Positions 1 through 12,328 of a stretch of DNA of 64,000 nucleotides are shown here, one piece after another; position 1 is the first letter of the stretch; every line of letters starts with the position of its first letter. The position numbers and the translations under genes were made by a program. This DNA comes from Caenorhabditis elegans (taxonomy: Eukaryota > Nematoda > Chromadorea > Rhabditida > Rhabditidae): the NCBI RefSeq assembly GCF_000002985.6, contig NC_003283.11, positions 3,844,001-3,908,000 on the forward strand, in the 5' to 3' direction. The notes beneath the pieces are model-generated. The model saw nothing but the letters and a program-made list of their open reading frames with translations, was not told the origin of the DNA and did no database searches.

Positions 1-644
1 AAGCCATTGTACTGTAATCACTTGTTGTCAAGTTTCCTTATATAGATAGTTGTCTTGTTCTCGTGAAAAACCTGTGCTTTCTGACACAAATTTCTGTGAC
101 AGTAGTACTGTCTGCATCTCTAGGGTCTAGACTATAGATAGTATGTTTCAATGAACTTTGATAAGAAGTGTTATAAGATAGATAGATATAATGAACTATT
201 GAGTTATACTTTGGTTTTAATTTTGAATAATTATCAATATCGAATACTACAATATATGCAGTCAAATTAATTTATTTACAGTTTTGTAAAACCCGTTAGT
301 TCTTGGCTTAGAAATTAGAAAATGTAGATGTTATACCTATGTATATCTTTGAAGTTATGACATTTGAGGTTGTCCAGAGTCATATATTTTGAAGTTTGAT
401 GCATTTTTCTCAGAAAATATTTTGCTTATTAGAAACTAGACATTCATTCTGGCAGGAAATTCATATTTCAAATTTTAAAACATTTTTTCGAGAAATTCGA
501 ATTTAATTTCGCCTTATGTCTTCACTATGATGAAAAATCAAAAGATTGGTGTTTACAGCACATAGAGCGAACGCCACCTTCTTTCGCCACAGCCGACACT
601 TTTCGGGTTCCGAGCCGTACTATACAGAAGGCGCGGCACAATTT
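1..644. other. Intergenic, 3' flank of NHR-1
   Basis: No gene is supported here. A 75-codon minus-strand ORF at 38-265 has no splice context or family resemblance. Around 560-640 there is a GC-richer stretch with CCGACA/CGGCGC-type words like the dispersed palindromes elsewhere in the window. Confidence 0.5.
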
Positions 645-649
645 TTATT
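644..649 (-). terminator. Polyadenylation signal AATAAA overlapping the NHR-1 stop
   Basis: On the minus strand the bases read AATAAA, and the TAA stop of NHR-1 (647-645) is contained in it. If used, the 3' UTR would be only about 15-20 bases. Confidence 0.45.
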
Positions 650-3109
650 TATGCAAAATATCCGCGAATAATTTCTTATTATTATAAGAATCTGGATAAA
701 ACAGTTTCAGCACGGTTGACAGGTGTTGCACATCCTCAAAACATTGTGCAAGCACACTCCCAATCGATATAATTTCTTGAAACCTCGCAGGTCCCCGAGT
801 ATTTCTTGTCAGCTTACAGTACTCCAATAGGGAATTACAGTACTTTTTCTGTTGCTCGCCTATGATCTCTTGCGCAAACTGTGATAATCCGGTTAGTCCT
901 GCAATTCATATAAGTTTGATAGTTAGAGCTGAAAGTTGATTTACTTGGTGTGCAAAAAAGTATGATCTGAGTTAGGATGTACTCCTCTGGAGTTAAGCAT
1001 AATCCACATATTTTGGTGACGAGCATTTCTTGTATCCGGTCCGCGTAGTCTTTGGAAAATTCCGACATTCTGAAAAAGTAGAATTTGCCGAGATATTTAA
1101 CTTTCAAAATGTGAAGTGCCATTAATACCATGATAACAGCGCACCCGACATTGATCGAGGTCCGTGGTAAACTACTCTGTTGTCCCTATATCATGGCCCA
1201 ATATCTACCGAGTTCCGCGCCGCACTAGTTTTCTGTAGGCATGACAGCGCATTACTGACATTGCAAATTGAACATTGTGTGAAGCTGAGCCCGGTAGATG
1301 TCGGACCACTAATGGTAGCGATCTTGAGAGCCCACAATGACTTCCAACCTACTCTCTTATTCTAGAAGAATACAGCTCTGTTCCGTCGGGGTTTACCAGT
1401 CGATCACAGCATCTAGAGCAAGAATGAAAAGCTGAAGAAAGGAGGTAAGAGCTCAGAGCAAAACTTTTGAGCACAATTAGTTTGTCTTCGATGCCTAGAA
1501 GTGACATGAAATCAAGACTATTCAGAAACTCTACAGATGTCCAGATTCCGAAAAATGTCCATTGTGATAGAACTTGATCGGCTTGATGGACAAGTTGAGA
1601 TGATCCGGGATTCTGAACATTTGTTGGAAATTTAAATAAAACATGGAAAAAAGGCGTTTGACCTACCTGAATTGTAGTGAATCCTCGAATACTTTTCTTA
1701 ATCAAATCTTCAATTGTCGGATCCTCATCACTTCTCATCGTCTCCAGGTTCATAGCTCTCCGTGCATCAAGTTGTCGCAGAGAGTTTATCGAACCGTAAA
1801 GTTCATCGGCAACTGTCACAAAAATATCTGGTTGCAGCTGAGCTGTGCTTGATTTTAACATTATTAACATCATCTCATCTTCTTCTTCCGTGCTCCGATA
1901 CTTCATGCCAACATCTAAGCATTTTCGGAATCTGCATGATCGGCATTTCGGGCGACCGTGAGTAAAACCTGAGATGATTTCATTTTCAAAAGTTTTTTTT
2001 AAAGATTAACAAACTCGTTCTTAACCTAGGGTAAAATCCGATAAAGTTTACGTGGGATAAGATGCGCAAAGCTTCTTTTACCGTAGCTATATCTTTGCCT
2101 CCGCTTAAATTTTGTGACATGCTTAAGGTTGAAAAAATCCTTGTGGTAATCTATTTTTAGAGGTATAAATAAAAGTCTATAAGAAAGACAAAAAACCGTA
2201 GGGGATAAGTTGGATAATCGCACTGTAATTATTGGATTTTCTCATTAAAACTAAAAATTTTAGTATTTCTAAAGGTTCAGTATTTTGAAGTGTTCAATAA
2301 CTATAAATAAATCGAAAAAATTATGGTATAGAATATCACGGAGGCCAACAATTATCGAATTGTATTTCCTCTTTTTTTAAATTGACAGTATTATTTCTAT
2401 AATGTTTGGCGTCTTGGCAAGGTAGGCACTTCCTGGAAATTATAACGATACTTCTTACTATAACCCTAACAAAAGCGTGTAATTTTGTTTCGCAGAGAAT
2501 TTTTATAACTGTAACTATAAAGTGTATTTTCACAGTAAAAGCTTTAAAATACAAATAATGATGAAATTATTCATATTACAAATTACATTTTTTCACAACT
2601 TGTTTGAGTTAAAGGTGGTCTAGTCGAATCTTTTTTATTGTTTTATTAGAGGCGATATTGCTTGAAAACACCGAATTTCATAATGAAACTTCTTGAAAAC
2701 ATCTCAAAAAAACTTATGGCGGCTCAAAAAATGACCTAAAATTATGTAGTTAAAAGTTGAAATTTTACCGACTTGTCAATGTCACAGCGGCTGGACACTA
2801 TTTGTCAGAAAAAAACTTTTTTCGCGAATCGTGTAACGTACCAAAATTTGTGTAACATGAACCGTCTGCAAGGCAAGTATACGATGGCTTAATGATGTTC
2901 ATTCTGCGAAAAAACATTTTGCAAGCATTGCAGGATGGTACCTTAAATAATAATGTATAATGCATAATGTAGGAGACCAACAAAACATTTTCATTTTCTC
3001 ACTACGTACCCAAACTCACACCATAATTCAGTCCGAACGCTAGTTGACAGCAAACCGAGCATTGAATAGAACAATTTGGTACTAATTGAACGGACGTGTC
3101 ACTCGACAT
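645..3109 (-). CDS. Nuclear hormone receptor NHR-1 (376 aa)
   Basis: Ligand-regulated transcription factor of the nematode-expanded (HNF4-derived) receptor class, expected to act in the nucleus. Exons in transcript order: 3109-3020, 2941-2842, 1968-1667, 1612-1353, 1069-945, 898-645; all joins keep phase and give 376 aa. The first zinc finger starts at C17-x2-C20 and continues with C34-x2-C37 in the P-box segment SCNACKMFFRR; the second ends with CRSCRFRKC followed by GM. The rest is ligand-binding domain, with the helix-3-like WTFFGIWTSVEF and a terminal exon ending FADILHK. The exon at 1353-1612 covers what are two exons in NHR-5 and NHR-6, so an intron has been lost or gained. The chosen start gives the usual short N-terminus; an in-frame upstream codon would add about 51 residues. 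The stop codon lies inside an AATAAA. It is the first gene of the minus-strand cluster. No gene name is assigned. Confidence 0.88.
1141..1310. repeat. Dispersed ATGTCGG palindrome in NHR-1 intron 4
   Basis: Inverted words: ATATCTACCGAGTTC near 1200 faces GAGCCCGGTAGATGTCGG near 1287-1304. The same arms recur at 10695-10775, 26905-27010 and 46370-46450. Looks like a small non-autonomous DNA transposon family. Confidence 0.55.
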
Positions 3110-3620
3110 GGGTAGCAGCCTGCCTACAAATGACAGTAGACTCTGCCGCATATTCGCCTCTTGATCACATTTCCAGACCAATCCGCTTTTCGTTGGGCAC
3201 CGCCCGGACTTTTTTTGATTCAGCTCAACGATGGATAGATATCTCGTTGCAAGAGACGCCAAAAAATTTTGTTGAGGTTGGATTTGGATTGAGAAAGTGT
3301 TTAGATGATTATTGTTCGTTTATTGAAAGATAAATGTTCTTGAGCAACACGGAAAAAATTGAGTTTCTGTAATAAAAGGTAGAGTACCGAAAGCTGAAAC
3401 TTTGATTTTTAGACCCAAAACCCAAAACTACCGATTTTTGTGATAAATCCTAAAATAGATCCTAAAATTTCTCAAAAAAAAGTTATGGCGGTTCAAAGTT
3501 TTGGACGTACTTGTGCCTAACAATGCAAATTTGGTCGAAAAGTTTACATTTTTTTGTTCAAGCTTTAATCCGAAGAACAGTGACTTAGTTGTTTATCCGA
3601 CAGATCACATTCTCAAGAAA

Positions 3621-4269
3621 ACTCTTACAAGGGAAGGCTCTGAACTCGTTATCGGACTTCGTTACGCCACTGTATACATTCGATAGAGAATGGTTACAGA
3701 TGATCACTCCAAAAAATTTAGCTGCTTCAAAGCAAGTTCGACCAAGTTACGACACTTTGAAGTTGCCGAAAAAAAAATCCTTTGAAAAAAATCTAAAATT
3801 TTCACTGAAAAATTGTTTTTCTGAAAGTTGATAAAAATAGTTGTAATCGATTTAAAATAATAAAAAACATATATTATACAAGTTTTAGCCCATCACTCTC
3901 AAAAAAACCCTTAAAATAATATACATATCTTGAGAAAAATTCAAAAAAGTTCATGTAGATTAATTCAAGGGTTTTTTTGAGAATTATGAACTGAAACTTG
4001 TTCATAATTCTCAAAAATGGTATAATTTTTCCATCATTTCCAACTATTTGAAAACATTTATATCAACTTTTAGAAAAAAATAGTTTTTTTGAATTTTTTG
4101 GAATTTTTAAAAAGGGTATTTTGGCACTTTCAAAATGTCGTAACTTGGTCGAACCTGCTCTGAAGCAGCTAAATTTTTTGGAGTGATCATCTGTAACTAT
4201 TCTCTATCGAATGTATATAGTGGCGTAACGAAGTCCGATAACGAGTTCAGAGCTTTCCCTTGTTAGAGT
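3621..4269. repeat. 649-bp foldback (inverted-repeat) element
   Basis: The left end ACTCTTACAAGGGA (3621-3634) is matched by TCCCTTGTTAGAGT ending at 4269. The arms stay complementary inward for at least 140 bases, for example GATGATCACTCC on the left against GGAGTGATCATC on the right. The centre is AT-rich. No ORF; looks like a non-autonomous palindromic DNA transposon. Confidence 0.8.
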
Positions 4270-4649
4270 ATCCCCTGTCGCCGCTTTTTCCAAAGCTTGA
4301 TACTTTTTTGCCAACTTACCGATAACACCACATTATTAATGAAATGTAGGCAAGTTGGCAGGCACGTAGGTATTGGTAGGCATGTGACAAGGCAGACTGT
4401 CGCATGTTACGTGACTCTGTCGCCTGTTATCGCCTGCTACAAAACCACCATAGTAGGTATACGCCTGTCAGCGTGCTTTTTAATCAAAAATTTGCATTTC
4501 ATTTTACTTTTTCATAAAATTCAAGCAAAAATACACCGGAAACATTAAAATCGGTGGAAAATAACAAAAAATAAAATAAATAAATTTAAAAACGTGCAAG
4601 CGCGCTCCATCGAACAAATCCAATAGGCGGTAATTCAAATAGGAATTAG

Positions 4650-4794
4650 GCGGAAACTGAGATTTTTTCAATTTTCAAAAAATCATATAAAATTTAGAAA
4701 ATTTTTTTGAATTTTTTTATCATGATATTCGGTCATTGTGGTACCATAGGCATGTTTTAAAGCAATTTCCCCACTGACGCTACTTCATCTTTAA
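4650..4794. repeat. Half copy of a TTAA-flanked DNA element
   Basis: Ends with CACTGACGCTACTTC followed by CTTTAA, and carries the internal phrase ATATTCGGTCATTGTGG. The same end is seen at 31604-31929 (complete) and 39870-39967 (partial). Resembles the palindromic TTAA elements known in C. elegans; the family name was not checked. Confidence 0.55.
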
Positions 4795-6126
4795 ATGCGG
4801 ATGCTTCCATGACGCCATGCATTTGTGAAATTAAGTAATGTGTCGGATAAAAGTTTACCACATTTATCCGGTACAAAATCTATATCCATACTAAAATCTA
4901 GGCTTAATATCCGATTAGCGGTGTAAGCTGATATCTCTCGGGACTACGGTAACGGTAAGCCTGATTATTCCGTCATAGTAAAAAATTCTATTTCAAAACA
5001 AGAATTTTTGAAATTCGATTATTAGAAATTTGAGCAAACAACCAAGATAATATATTTTGATCTGATCTGAAAATACGAAATGACTTATGACGTCGAAACG
5101 TCTTTGTTGTCCGGATCTGCGCTGATCTAGTTTATTTTCTAAGACTTCTCAGGCCCGAAGATTTGTGACGCTGAAAATTACACACGTATCTAATCTACAA
5201 TGTTGATCTATTTTCTCGCAAATAATTTACATAATGTGATCCGTGACGCTGGTTTTGAATTGCAGAATCCAACTTGCCAGAAAATCTTTTTTGGAATAGT
5301 TTTAGTTTTAGGGAACTTACAAGACTTATGTTGAAAGAAGACAGCGGCGAAAATCTACGAAATTTCAAAACTCATGTTTATGTTCAAAGTCAAGAGCTAA
5401 GTGTGTTTAATATGTGATGGAACAAGCAGGATTACCGTACACAAGTAGAAATCCGTTTACAGCACCGAACGAAGATTAAGTCTCCAACTTGTAAATACAG
5501 AGTTTATGACGGGTAAATCCTTTTTTTAACTGACGAATTTATATTATTTATCAAAATTCCGATTTTCTATATTGCTGTCGAAATCTGACACAGGATTGGT
5601 GTGATTTCTCAGGGAGACAGAGTACTGTAGAGTACTGTAGCAGCACGTGTATTTCAATGGTCATTAATCCGTTCCGTCATCAAAAATCTAGTCTTTCAAG
5701 TTTAAGTAGTTTAGAGCGTCTAGGTGGATCCTATAGTCTAAACACCACCTACCGTACCCGCACCGTCAACTCTACAGTAACCTTATCAATACTAGTCAAG
5801 TTTCTGTGCCCATTTTTTTTGGATTAACTAGGATTAACTCACTTCCTAGTTTTTTCATCCTCATAAGCGCATGAATATAAACTACAAAACTAAGATAATG
5901 CTGTATTATATGCGATGATCTAAAAACAAAACAATCTGAAAATAATATATTTTGTGTGGAAAGCGTCAATACCTAGTTTCAAATAAAATTATGAGCGGGA
6001 AAAACCCCTAGATATATTGGTGTACAATATACATGTTCAGATCTCGCTGAAGTAAAGACAACCTTTAAAAAACTAAGAAATAAAAAAAAAACTTTGTTGA
6101 ATGGGTTATTGAAAAAGCAAGCCTTA

Positions 6127-7796
6127 TTAAATAAGCCCCATAAGGCGATCAAGAACTTTGGCCTTTGAGTCATTGGAAAGTTTGGAGTATTCCTGTGAAG
6201 CCTTCAACTTCTTCGCACTCTCAACTGAATTCATCCGACGAATCGATTTTTCGAGAAGTTTCGTCATTCCATATCTGTCAGCCAACCACATCAGCATTTC
6301 ATTTCTGATTCGGGTATTATTGAGCAGATGATACTCCACGTGCCATATTGCAGACGGAAGAATAAATCGGTCCGCCATATCCAGAATCTTATACACGGTT
6401 TTATCTGCAACTGATGATATTGCAATTCATGTAGTCAAAACATAGTATAAATACCGTTTGGAAATATTGTATTCGGATAGATAGTTCCTAGAAGAAGAGC
6501 AAAGTTTTCGTAAGACACATCTTTAAGCTCAATCTCTGACATTTGACCTTCTTTGTAATTGGATGAGAATAGAGCACTGAAGTAAGTAGAGTGAAATGAA
6601 AGAAACTGAAAGTACGGTGAAAAAAAGTTTAAAAACTAGACAATAAACTATCTTACAGCTTTGTTAACATTCAACATCTTATCCCCAATAACAAGAATTG
6701 CATCGGTTTCATTTGTTGGCAAGAACATTTCGTCGTAGTTAACCTTTTCAATCGTAGTTTGGTATGGTATCAGTATTGAAACGACAGTGTGGAATTAATC
6801 AAGTTTTCCAGTGATGCTTCAACTTTCTGTACGGGATCAATTAAATCGACTTCAATTTTTATAGGTTCAAATGAAGAGTGGTCCGGATGAGAGCTAACAG
6901 TAATCAAGCCTGACAGACCATCTATTCCGCTGGCCTGCAATTCAGTCCAATCAAATGTCCATTGAACTTTGTCACCAAAACCAGACTGATTTCCTCTATC
7001 TGAAAAACATACCAATTGAATTTCCAAATTCAATTTTAAAGGAAAAAATTGTTAAAGTGAGAAAGTATTAAGTGCTAGCAGGTAAGTTTAGGTGGGTATT
7101 TCCTATTCAAGAATCCCATTCAGCACATTTCACAAGCATAAAATAATTTTTCAACACGCAAATATTTTTGACCTACTCGAATACATGTTATGAGCGTTGC
7201 CAGATGTATTGGAGCCGTTGTTAACTCGCGTCCATACACTGGAAATAATCAATACTACTGTTAGCACGTATTAGTATTGCCACTTAAATAGCTATCAAAC
7301 AATCGTTGGCCTGAAATAATCTAACAAATATCAGACTTATTACAGTTGTTAAAGTTGTTAAAGTTGCATTCAGAATTTGTTAAAACGGTTTTGGCCGGCT
7401 GGAGATTTTATTCCTTCATTGACAGAGCAGGAACGTTTTTTTTTCAATTAGGAAGAGGAAAACGAACTTCAAAAAATTTTTAATGATTAACAAATCGAAA
7501 ATACTCATCAAGCTAAAATAAATGAATGAGCGTATTGATTAAAAACAAAAAAAAACAAAAGAAATATTACATGGGTTGTTGGACTGTTGTCATCCGATTT
7601 CATTTCATTTGTAAAGGGGAAAAAAACGGAAGCCTATTTTTCGAAAGCCCCGATCTTGTCTCATTGCTTGAATCTATTTTTATCAACATTACCAGTTCAA
7701 TCCTTGTGTTAAGCTCGTGTCAATTGCATTTTGAGTATAGCTGTTAATTGTGATAAACTTGCTCTTGTATTCAATCTTACTGTTTTTGAAACTCAT
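6127..7796 (-). CDS. BTB-domain protein with a frameshift (possible pseudogene)
   Basis: Exons in transcript order: 7796-7693, 7238-7177, 6999-6657, 6605-6455, 6404-6127. All splice joins match in phase. The N-terminal half is a MATH-like strand domain (WTFDWTEL, IKIEVDLI). The C-terminal half is a BTB/POZ fold: DAILVIGDK, then NVNKA joined to FLSFHSTYFSALF, then YENFALLLGTIYPN, LDMADRF and AKVLDRLMGLI. BTB proteins of this type are commonly substrate adaptors of CUL-3 ubiquitin ligases. Oddity: inside the 343-base exon, around 6770-6775, the frame ending FQY hits TGA while the next frame continues PYQTTIEK; the exon sum (938) is not a multiple of three. A weak 80-base intron (6823-6744, GTTGAA..AAAAG) would rescue the frame but remove residues that look conserved. 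So this is either a pseudogene, a sequence error or an unusual splice. Confidence 0.72.
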
Positions 7797-8297
7797 GTTC
7801 TGAAAAATGAAAGTTAGCTTCGGAAGAAAGCTGGGGATCTTATTTTTAAATTTAATTTTTAACAAGGAGAAGTATACAAGACTCCAAAAAAAGAAAAAAA
7901 AAGAAATTGATACGTTTCTCTTATCATAATATTTAAATTGATAAGAAAGATGTACCGCCTTGTGACTTCATAACGCCAGTGAACTTTGTCAACTATAATA
8001 CTCTCAAAAGTGACTCATTTTACCAAGATTCCTATGGACTGTGTTGTAGCTACGGAATTGGCACATAACATCAAAAATTTAATGCGAAAAAGTTTAAACG
8101 TTAAAAAATCACTGATCTTCATCCTTGCCAGTGAGCCAGTACGTTATAAAGCGCTCTAGTTATCAACAAGTTTGAAAAGTTGTGCTATGTTATTAAGTCA
8201 TTTTCGCACCTTTTTATGTTTTTTGAGCCAAAGTTGGGCAATAAACTTGGGCAAAAATGTTCAATTTCACAAAAAAACTAAAAAAGAAATAAACACT
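7797..8297. other. Intergenic between BTB gene promoter and NHR-2 3' end
   Basis: AT-rich, no gene seen. It contains the upstream side of the BTB gene and the 3' side of NHR-2, which are co-oriented. Confidence 0.5.
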
Positions 8298-10947
8298 TTA
8301 TATAAGATGCACAACATCTACAAACAATTTTTTGTACTCTATAAACGGCATTTGTAGTTTGAAAAGAGATGTGAGATACGTGACGTCTTCCACCGTCTTG
8401 TTGACCACGTGGCAAATTGACAAGAGATCTGCGAATCGAGATGGCCCAGTTTGTTGATATGTTGATAGGCACAGTTGCAGAAGTGCCGAGCTATACACTT
8501 TTTGACGAGCGCTCAACGTTTTCTTTGTTTCGTCAGACAGTGGATGTAAGGCTGAAAAAAACAAATTATTTTATACTAATAAGACATAATTAACTAACCG
8601 GAATTACAAAATAATATCAAATTGAGGAGCATGTGCTCTTCACTGCTCACTTTCAGCTCTCTAAACCGAGTTGCCAACCGGCTGCGGATGTTGTTGAGAA
8701 AATCCAACGAGAACATTTGGAGCCTGTAATATATCATTTTCAGTTTATAGGAATTTGAGTAGTTGTTAAGCAAGTTTGAAAAGTCAACCCTAAAAAATTT
8801 TTCAAAAGGGTGCAGCCGACACTGATCAAGGTTTGCGATATCTAATAAACTATATAAAAACTTACAATCGATCCGGGTAAACATCCTTCCCGTCTGGAGT
8901 CATAACTCTGTCGGTTTTGTTCAAAATCGCCCTCATTGCACTATTTAACACCAAGGTTTTCAGTGAGAACTCTCGTAGAAGCACAATCTGAAATGTTTCA
9001 ATTTCACTCATTTTGCAAATTAATTTTCAAAATAACCTTATCTTCGTTGTCGATATTCTGCATAAAGTCAAGATTCAGAAACATTTCCACAGATACGTAA
9101 ATCGTTAGAAAACTCCATTCATGGATGTTCACCTCCTGCGTCGCTTTTTTAAGCACCATACGTGACCCTTTGCTCCTTGTGACCATTTGTCTTAGAGTTG
9201 GATTTTCAGATGTGTAAAAGTTCAGGATTTTATGACTTCTTCTTGCATCCATGAGAACCAGTTCTTGAAGCAGTGTATTCAGTTTTCCATCCACTTGGTT
9301 CACGAGTTCCAAGTCTGGTTTTCCTGGAGCTATATATCTCATGCCGAGGTCAATACAACGCCGATATCGGCATGCTCGGCATCGCGTGGAGACATTATTG
9401 GCTGGAAAATGAAAACTGAAATGATAATAGATTTGAATTTTTTCAGATTTTAATATTTGCGACCGGCATTTACCGAGTTTCGATTGAAATTTGAATTAAA
9501 CATTTTCTGAATAAAGACGTTTGGCGGGAAGTTCAAGTTTTTTTAGGAAACTATATTGGCGGCAATTTTAAATTTTCCGTTTAAATCATTTTGACCAGAA
9601 ATTCAAGTTTTTTGAATCAAAAATTTTGCGGAAATTTAAATTTTCTGAGAAAATGTTAAGAGGAAATTGAATTTTTGAGAAAAATTTAGCGGAAGTCTAA
9701 ATTTTCTGGGAATAAAATTTTTCTGAAGTTCAAATTTTCTGAGAAAACTAGGCAATGTCAAACTAAAATTTAATGACACCAAAAATTTCAAATTTACGCC
9801 AAAACTTTTTAAAAATTAAAAATGCAATTTACCAACAAATTTACTAGTGAAATTAAACAATTGAATTTTATTCGCCAAAATTTGCTTCACATTTAAAAAT
9901 TGAAATTTTCTTTTCAACCCAGTCTGTACATTTCCAGACTTTTTCCTGTCGCCCTCTACAGGCTCCTTCAAAAGGTTAAACAATGTATCCTTACCGTCAA
10001 CATACTCTTGTCCATCGTAGCACGTGTTCCAATATTTGCAGTTATACGTGATGTGGTCTACCTCCACCCGGCGGAAGAACATTTTGCACGCATTACACGA
10101 GAGAACCTGCAAATCAAAAAATTTCATGGTTTGTAGTAGTGGGAATTTGTAGGAATTTTGTTCCAGGTTGCTAGATTTTGCAATTTTTGAGCTTTTAAAA
10201 ATGATTTATCAATGAGATCAAAAAGTTTTTATTTTTAAAATGTGTTTAAAATTATCGGTTTTGTTTTGCCAATAAATAGTATTAAAAAAAAAACTAATAG
10301 AGTTACAATTACGTGCTCTGTTCGCACAGCTTTCAAAAGAGCGAAGTACAAGCTTCAGTCATTATTTGCTACTTCCGCCGGCAGCGCAGACAGAAAAAGA
10401 AGTGCAAGACAGAGATGTCTAGAGAGTTGAAATATCAATAAGTTCAAACAAGAATGCGTAGAATTTTTTTTTCAAAAATATATGGGCTTTTAAAAATTTT
10501 GTTAGGAATTTTTAAACTGATATTTGAACTCTTGCTAAATTTTTGAAATTGACAATTATCGAATTGAAAAAATTTTTGAAAATTGGAAATTGCGGAAAAT
10601 ACCAAAAATGAAAAACGGGCAAAGTGACAAATATGCCGATAATTTAAAAAACCTTAAATAGAATTTGCCAAACTATCGAGTTACCGAAACTTTTAATTGC
10701 CGCCCGACATTCCCCGGGTTGCGCCGCTCTCCGTACATACGTGTATTTGGCTGACCCAGTAGATGTCAGGCGCTGATTTTAAATAGAAAACTTTCAAAAA
10801 AAGTTGACTTACCCCATAATTGTAGCAGAACGCCGGTTTTCCACAAACCGCACATTTTTCCGACACACTCACGGCACTGGTTTCCGGCTCCATATCCGTC
10901 GGCAAATAGTCCGAGCCACACGAGTCAGGCGAAGGGTTGGCAGACAT
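8298..10947 (-). CDS. Nuclear hormone receptor NHR-2 (370 aa)
   Basis: Exons in transcript order: 10947-10813, 10106-9995, 9401-9037, 8987-8866, 8723-8599, 8551-8298; phases agree and give 370 aa. The zinc-finger DNA-binding domain runs from CAVCGKPAFCYNYG through LSCNACKMFFRR to CRACRYRRC and a GM. The spacer between the second and third cysteines of finger two is long (about 15 residues). The ligand-binding domain shows WSFLTIYVSVEMF, RAILNKTDRV, LILFCN and a C-terminal exon beginning ALHPLSDE. Exon lengths 254/125/122 at the 3' end are the same as in NHR-3 and NHR-4, which marks a local duplication series. Intron 1 carries a dispersed palindrome and intron 2 low-complexity repeats. A GATA word lies about 80 bases upstream. 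Confidence 0.9.
9480..9800. repeat. Low-complexity AAATTTTCTGAG-type repeat in NHR-2 intron 2
   Basis: Degenerate repetition of phrases like AAATTTTCTGAGAAAA and TTGAATTTTTGAG, with no open reading frame of note. Confidence 0.5.
10695..10775. repeat. ATGTCGG-type palindrome in NHR-2 intron 1
   Basis: CCCGACATTCCCCGGGTTGCGCCG on one arm faces CTGACCCAGTAGATGTCAGGCGC on the other. Same family as the copies at 1141-1310 and 46330-46470. Confidence 0.5.
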
Positions 10948-12328
10948 TACTAATTTATTCTATTTAAATATCAGGCCTAGTTTAAGACAGGAGGAGCTTT
11001 GGAGATCAAATGAGCAAAAAGAGATGTAATAAGATAAGAAATGTAATATCACAAATTTCTGATTTCTGAAACTTGCGCTATAAATTGCGCCTGAAAGAAC
11101 TGCAGTCTAGTTGTAAAGATCAAAATTGTGTGAATGTAGTAAAATGAGAACTTGAGGAAAATGGGCGGTGATCAAAAGATCGGAAATGGACAAAAGGTGG
11201 TGGTGCTCCGCGAGAGAGACACTGCCACTTTTTCCGTCTGTGTGCCTAGTTGCTCAAAGATCGACGAAATCCGAAAAAGAGAGCAAAGGAGATTTGTATG
11301 AATAACTGAACTAAATTGTAGTTCGCTGAGACGTATTAGGGGGTTTTATACTAGATAGAGCCCAAAGAAAATATGTGAAAAAGATACAATGTCGGGTAAT
11401 ATGATGTGTAATTGGGAATTTATAGTGAAAAAAAAAACAGAGAACTGTAAATTTTCATCGGTTTTTTTAGCATAATCTTCCATTGATCATGATTAAAAAA
11501 CGATTTTTTTTTTGGAAGTTCGATTTTAAAATTTGAGAAAATATGGTACAAACAAAAAACTATTCGACTAAATTCGCGGTCTAAAATCTCAATCGTAACA
11601 GTTGTACAAACTATCGGGAGTTTTGGATCTGTCGTATATATTTTTATTTGACGAATATATCGGAAATAGGCAAGGCTTCCGTGTAGGCGCCTGAACAAAA
11701 TGCCTCGCTGCCTTCAAGGCGACCTCCGTCTGCTTTGCGCCTACAGTCTTCATATAAGTTTTGATTCTTCAAAAATTGCGAATGGACAAAAAATTGTTTT
11801 CTTCTTTTCTGTCACTTGTATGTAGTTAGTTATTTTTGATAAAAACCGAGATATAACCAACTAAAATAAAATAGTGAAGTGCAATAATATTATAAGTAAT
11901 ATTGAAGAAAACTTTGAGGAAATTCAAAACTTTGAAAAACAAGCAACAATTTGATTCTGAGCAAAATAGGAATTGTGTCTAATATTTAAAACATTAGAAA
12001 ATTGTTCTCTCATATGTATCAAATATCAATGATCTGGCTCAAAATTTTACATATGCTCATAATCTAATCCGCTTTCGTATAACTTCTCAAAGTTCAGACT
12101 GATCACTTCCGGCTTCTGATTTGTACTTCTGAGAAAGACATAAATCACATATGGCATTAGTCATTTGCTCTTTAATGAGCAAAAGCTTTAGCTGACAAGA
12201 AATTCAACCTTTAAAATAACTTTCTAATCAGGTGTATTTTATCCATTAATAAGTGCAGTTATCAAAACCAATAAAGTCAGTAAATACATGTTCCGATTTT
12301 TATTTACATATTTGCCCAAAAAAAATTA
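10948..12328. other. Intergenic: NHR-2 upstream region and NHR-3 3' flank
   Basis: No gene seen. Near the NHR-2 start there is an AGATAAG word (about 11030), a possible GATA-factor site. At 11170-11290 a GC-richer stretch with GAGAGAGAC and CTGTGTGCC could be promoter sequence. At 11680-11755 there is a short repeat with GGCGCCT and GCGCCTAC ends. Confidence 0.45.

Larger units (their letters stand above)
3110..6126. other. Intergenic, no gene seen
   Basis: Holds the NHR-1 upstream region, a large foldback element (3621-4269), a half TTAA element (about 4650-4794) and, at 4340-4450, a stretch repeating words such as GGCATGTGAC and GTCGCCTG. The short ORFs here sit mostly inside repeats. Nothing recognisable is seen from 4800 to 6126. 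Confidence 0.5.

Noticed and set aside
1180-1365. 61-codon plus-strand ORF
   Set aside because: Entirely within the palindromic repeat in NHR-1 intron 4.
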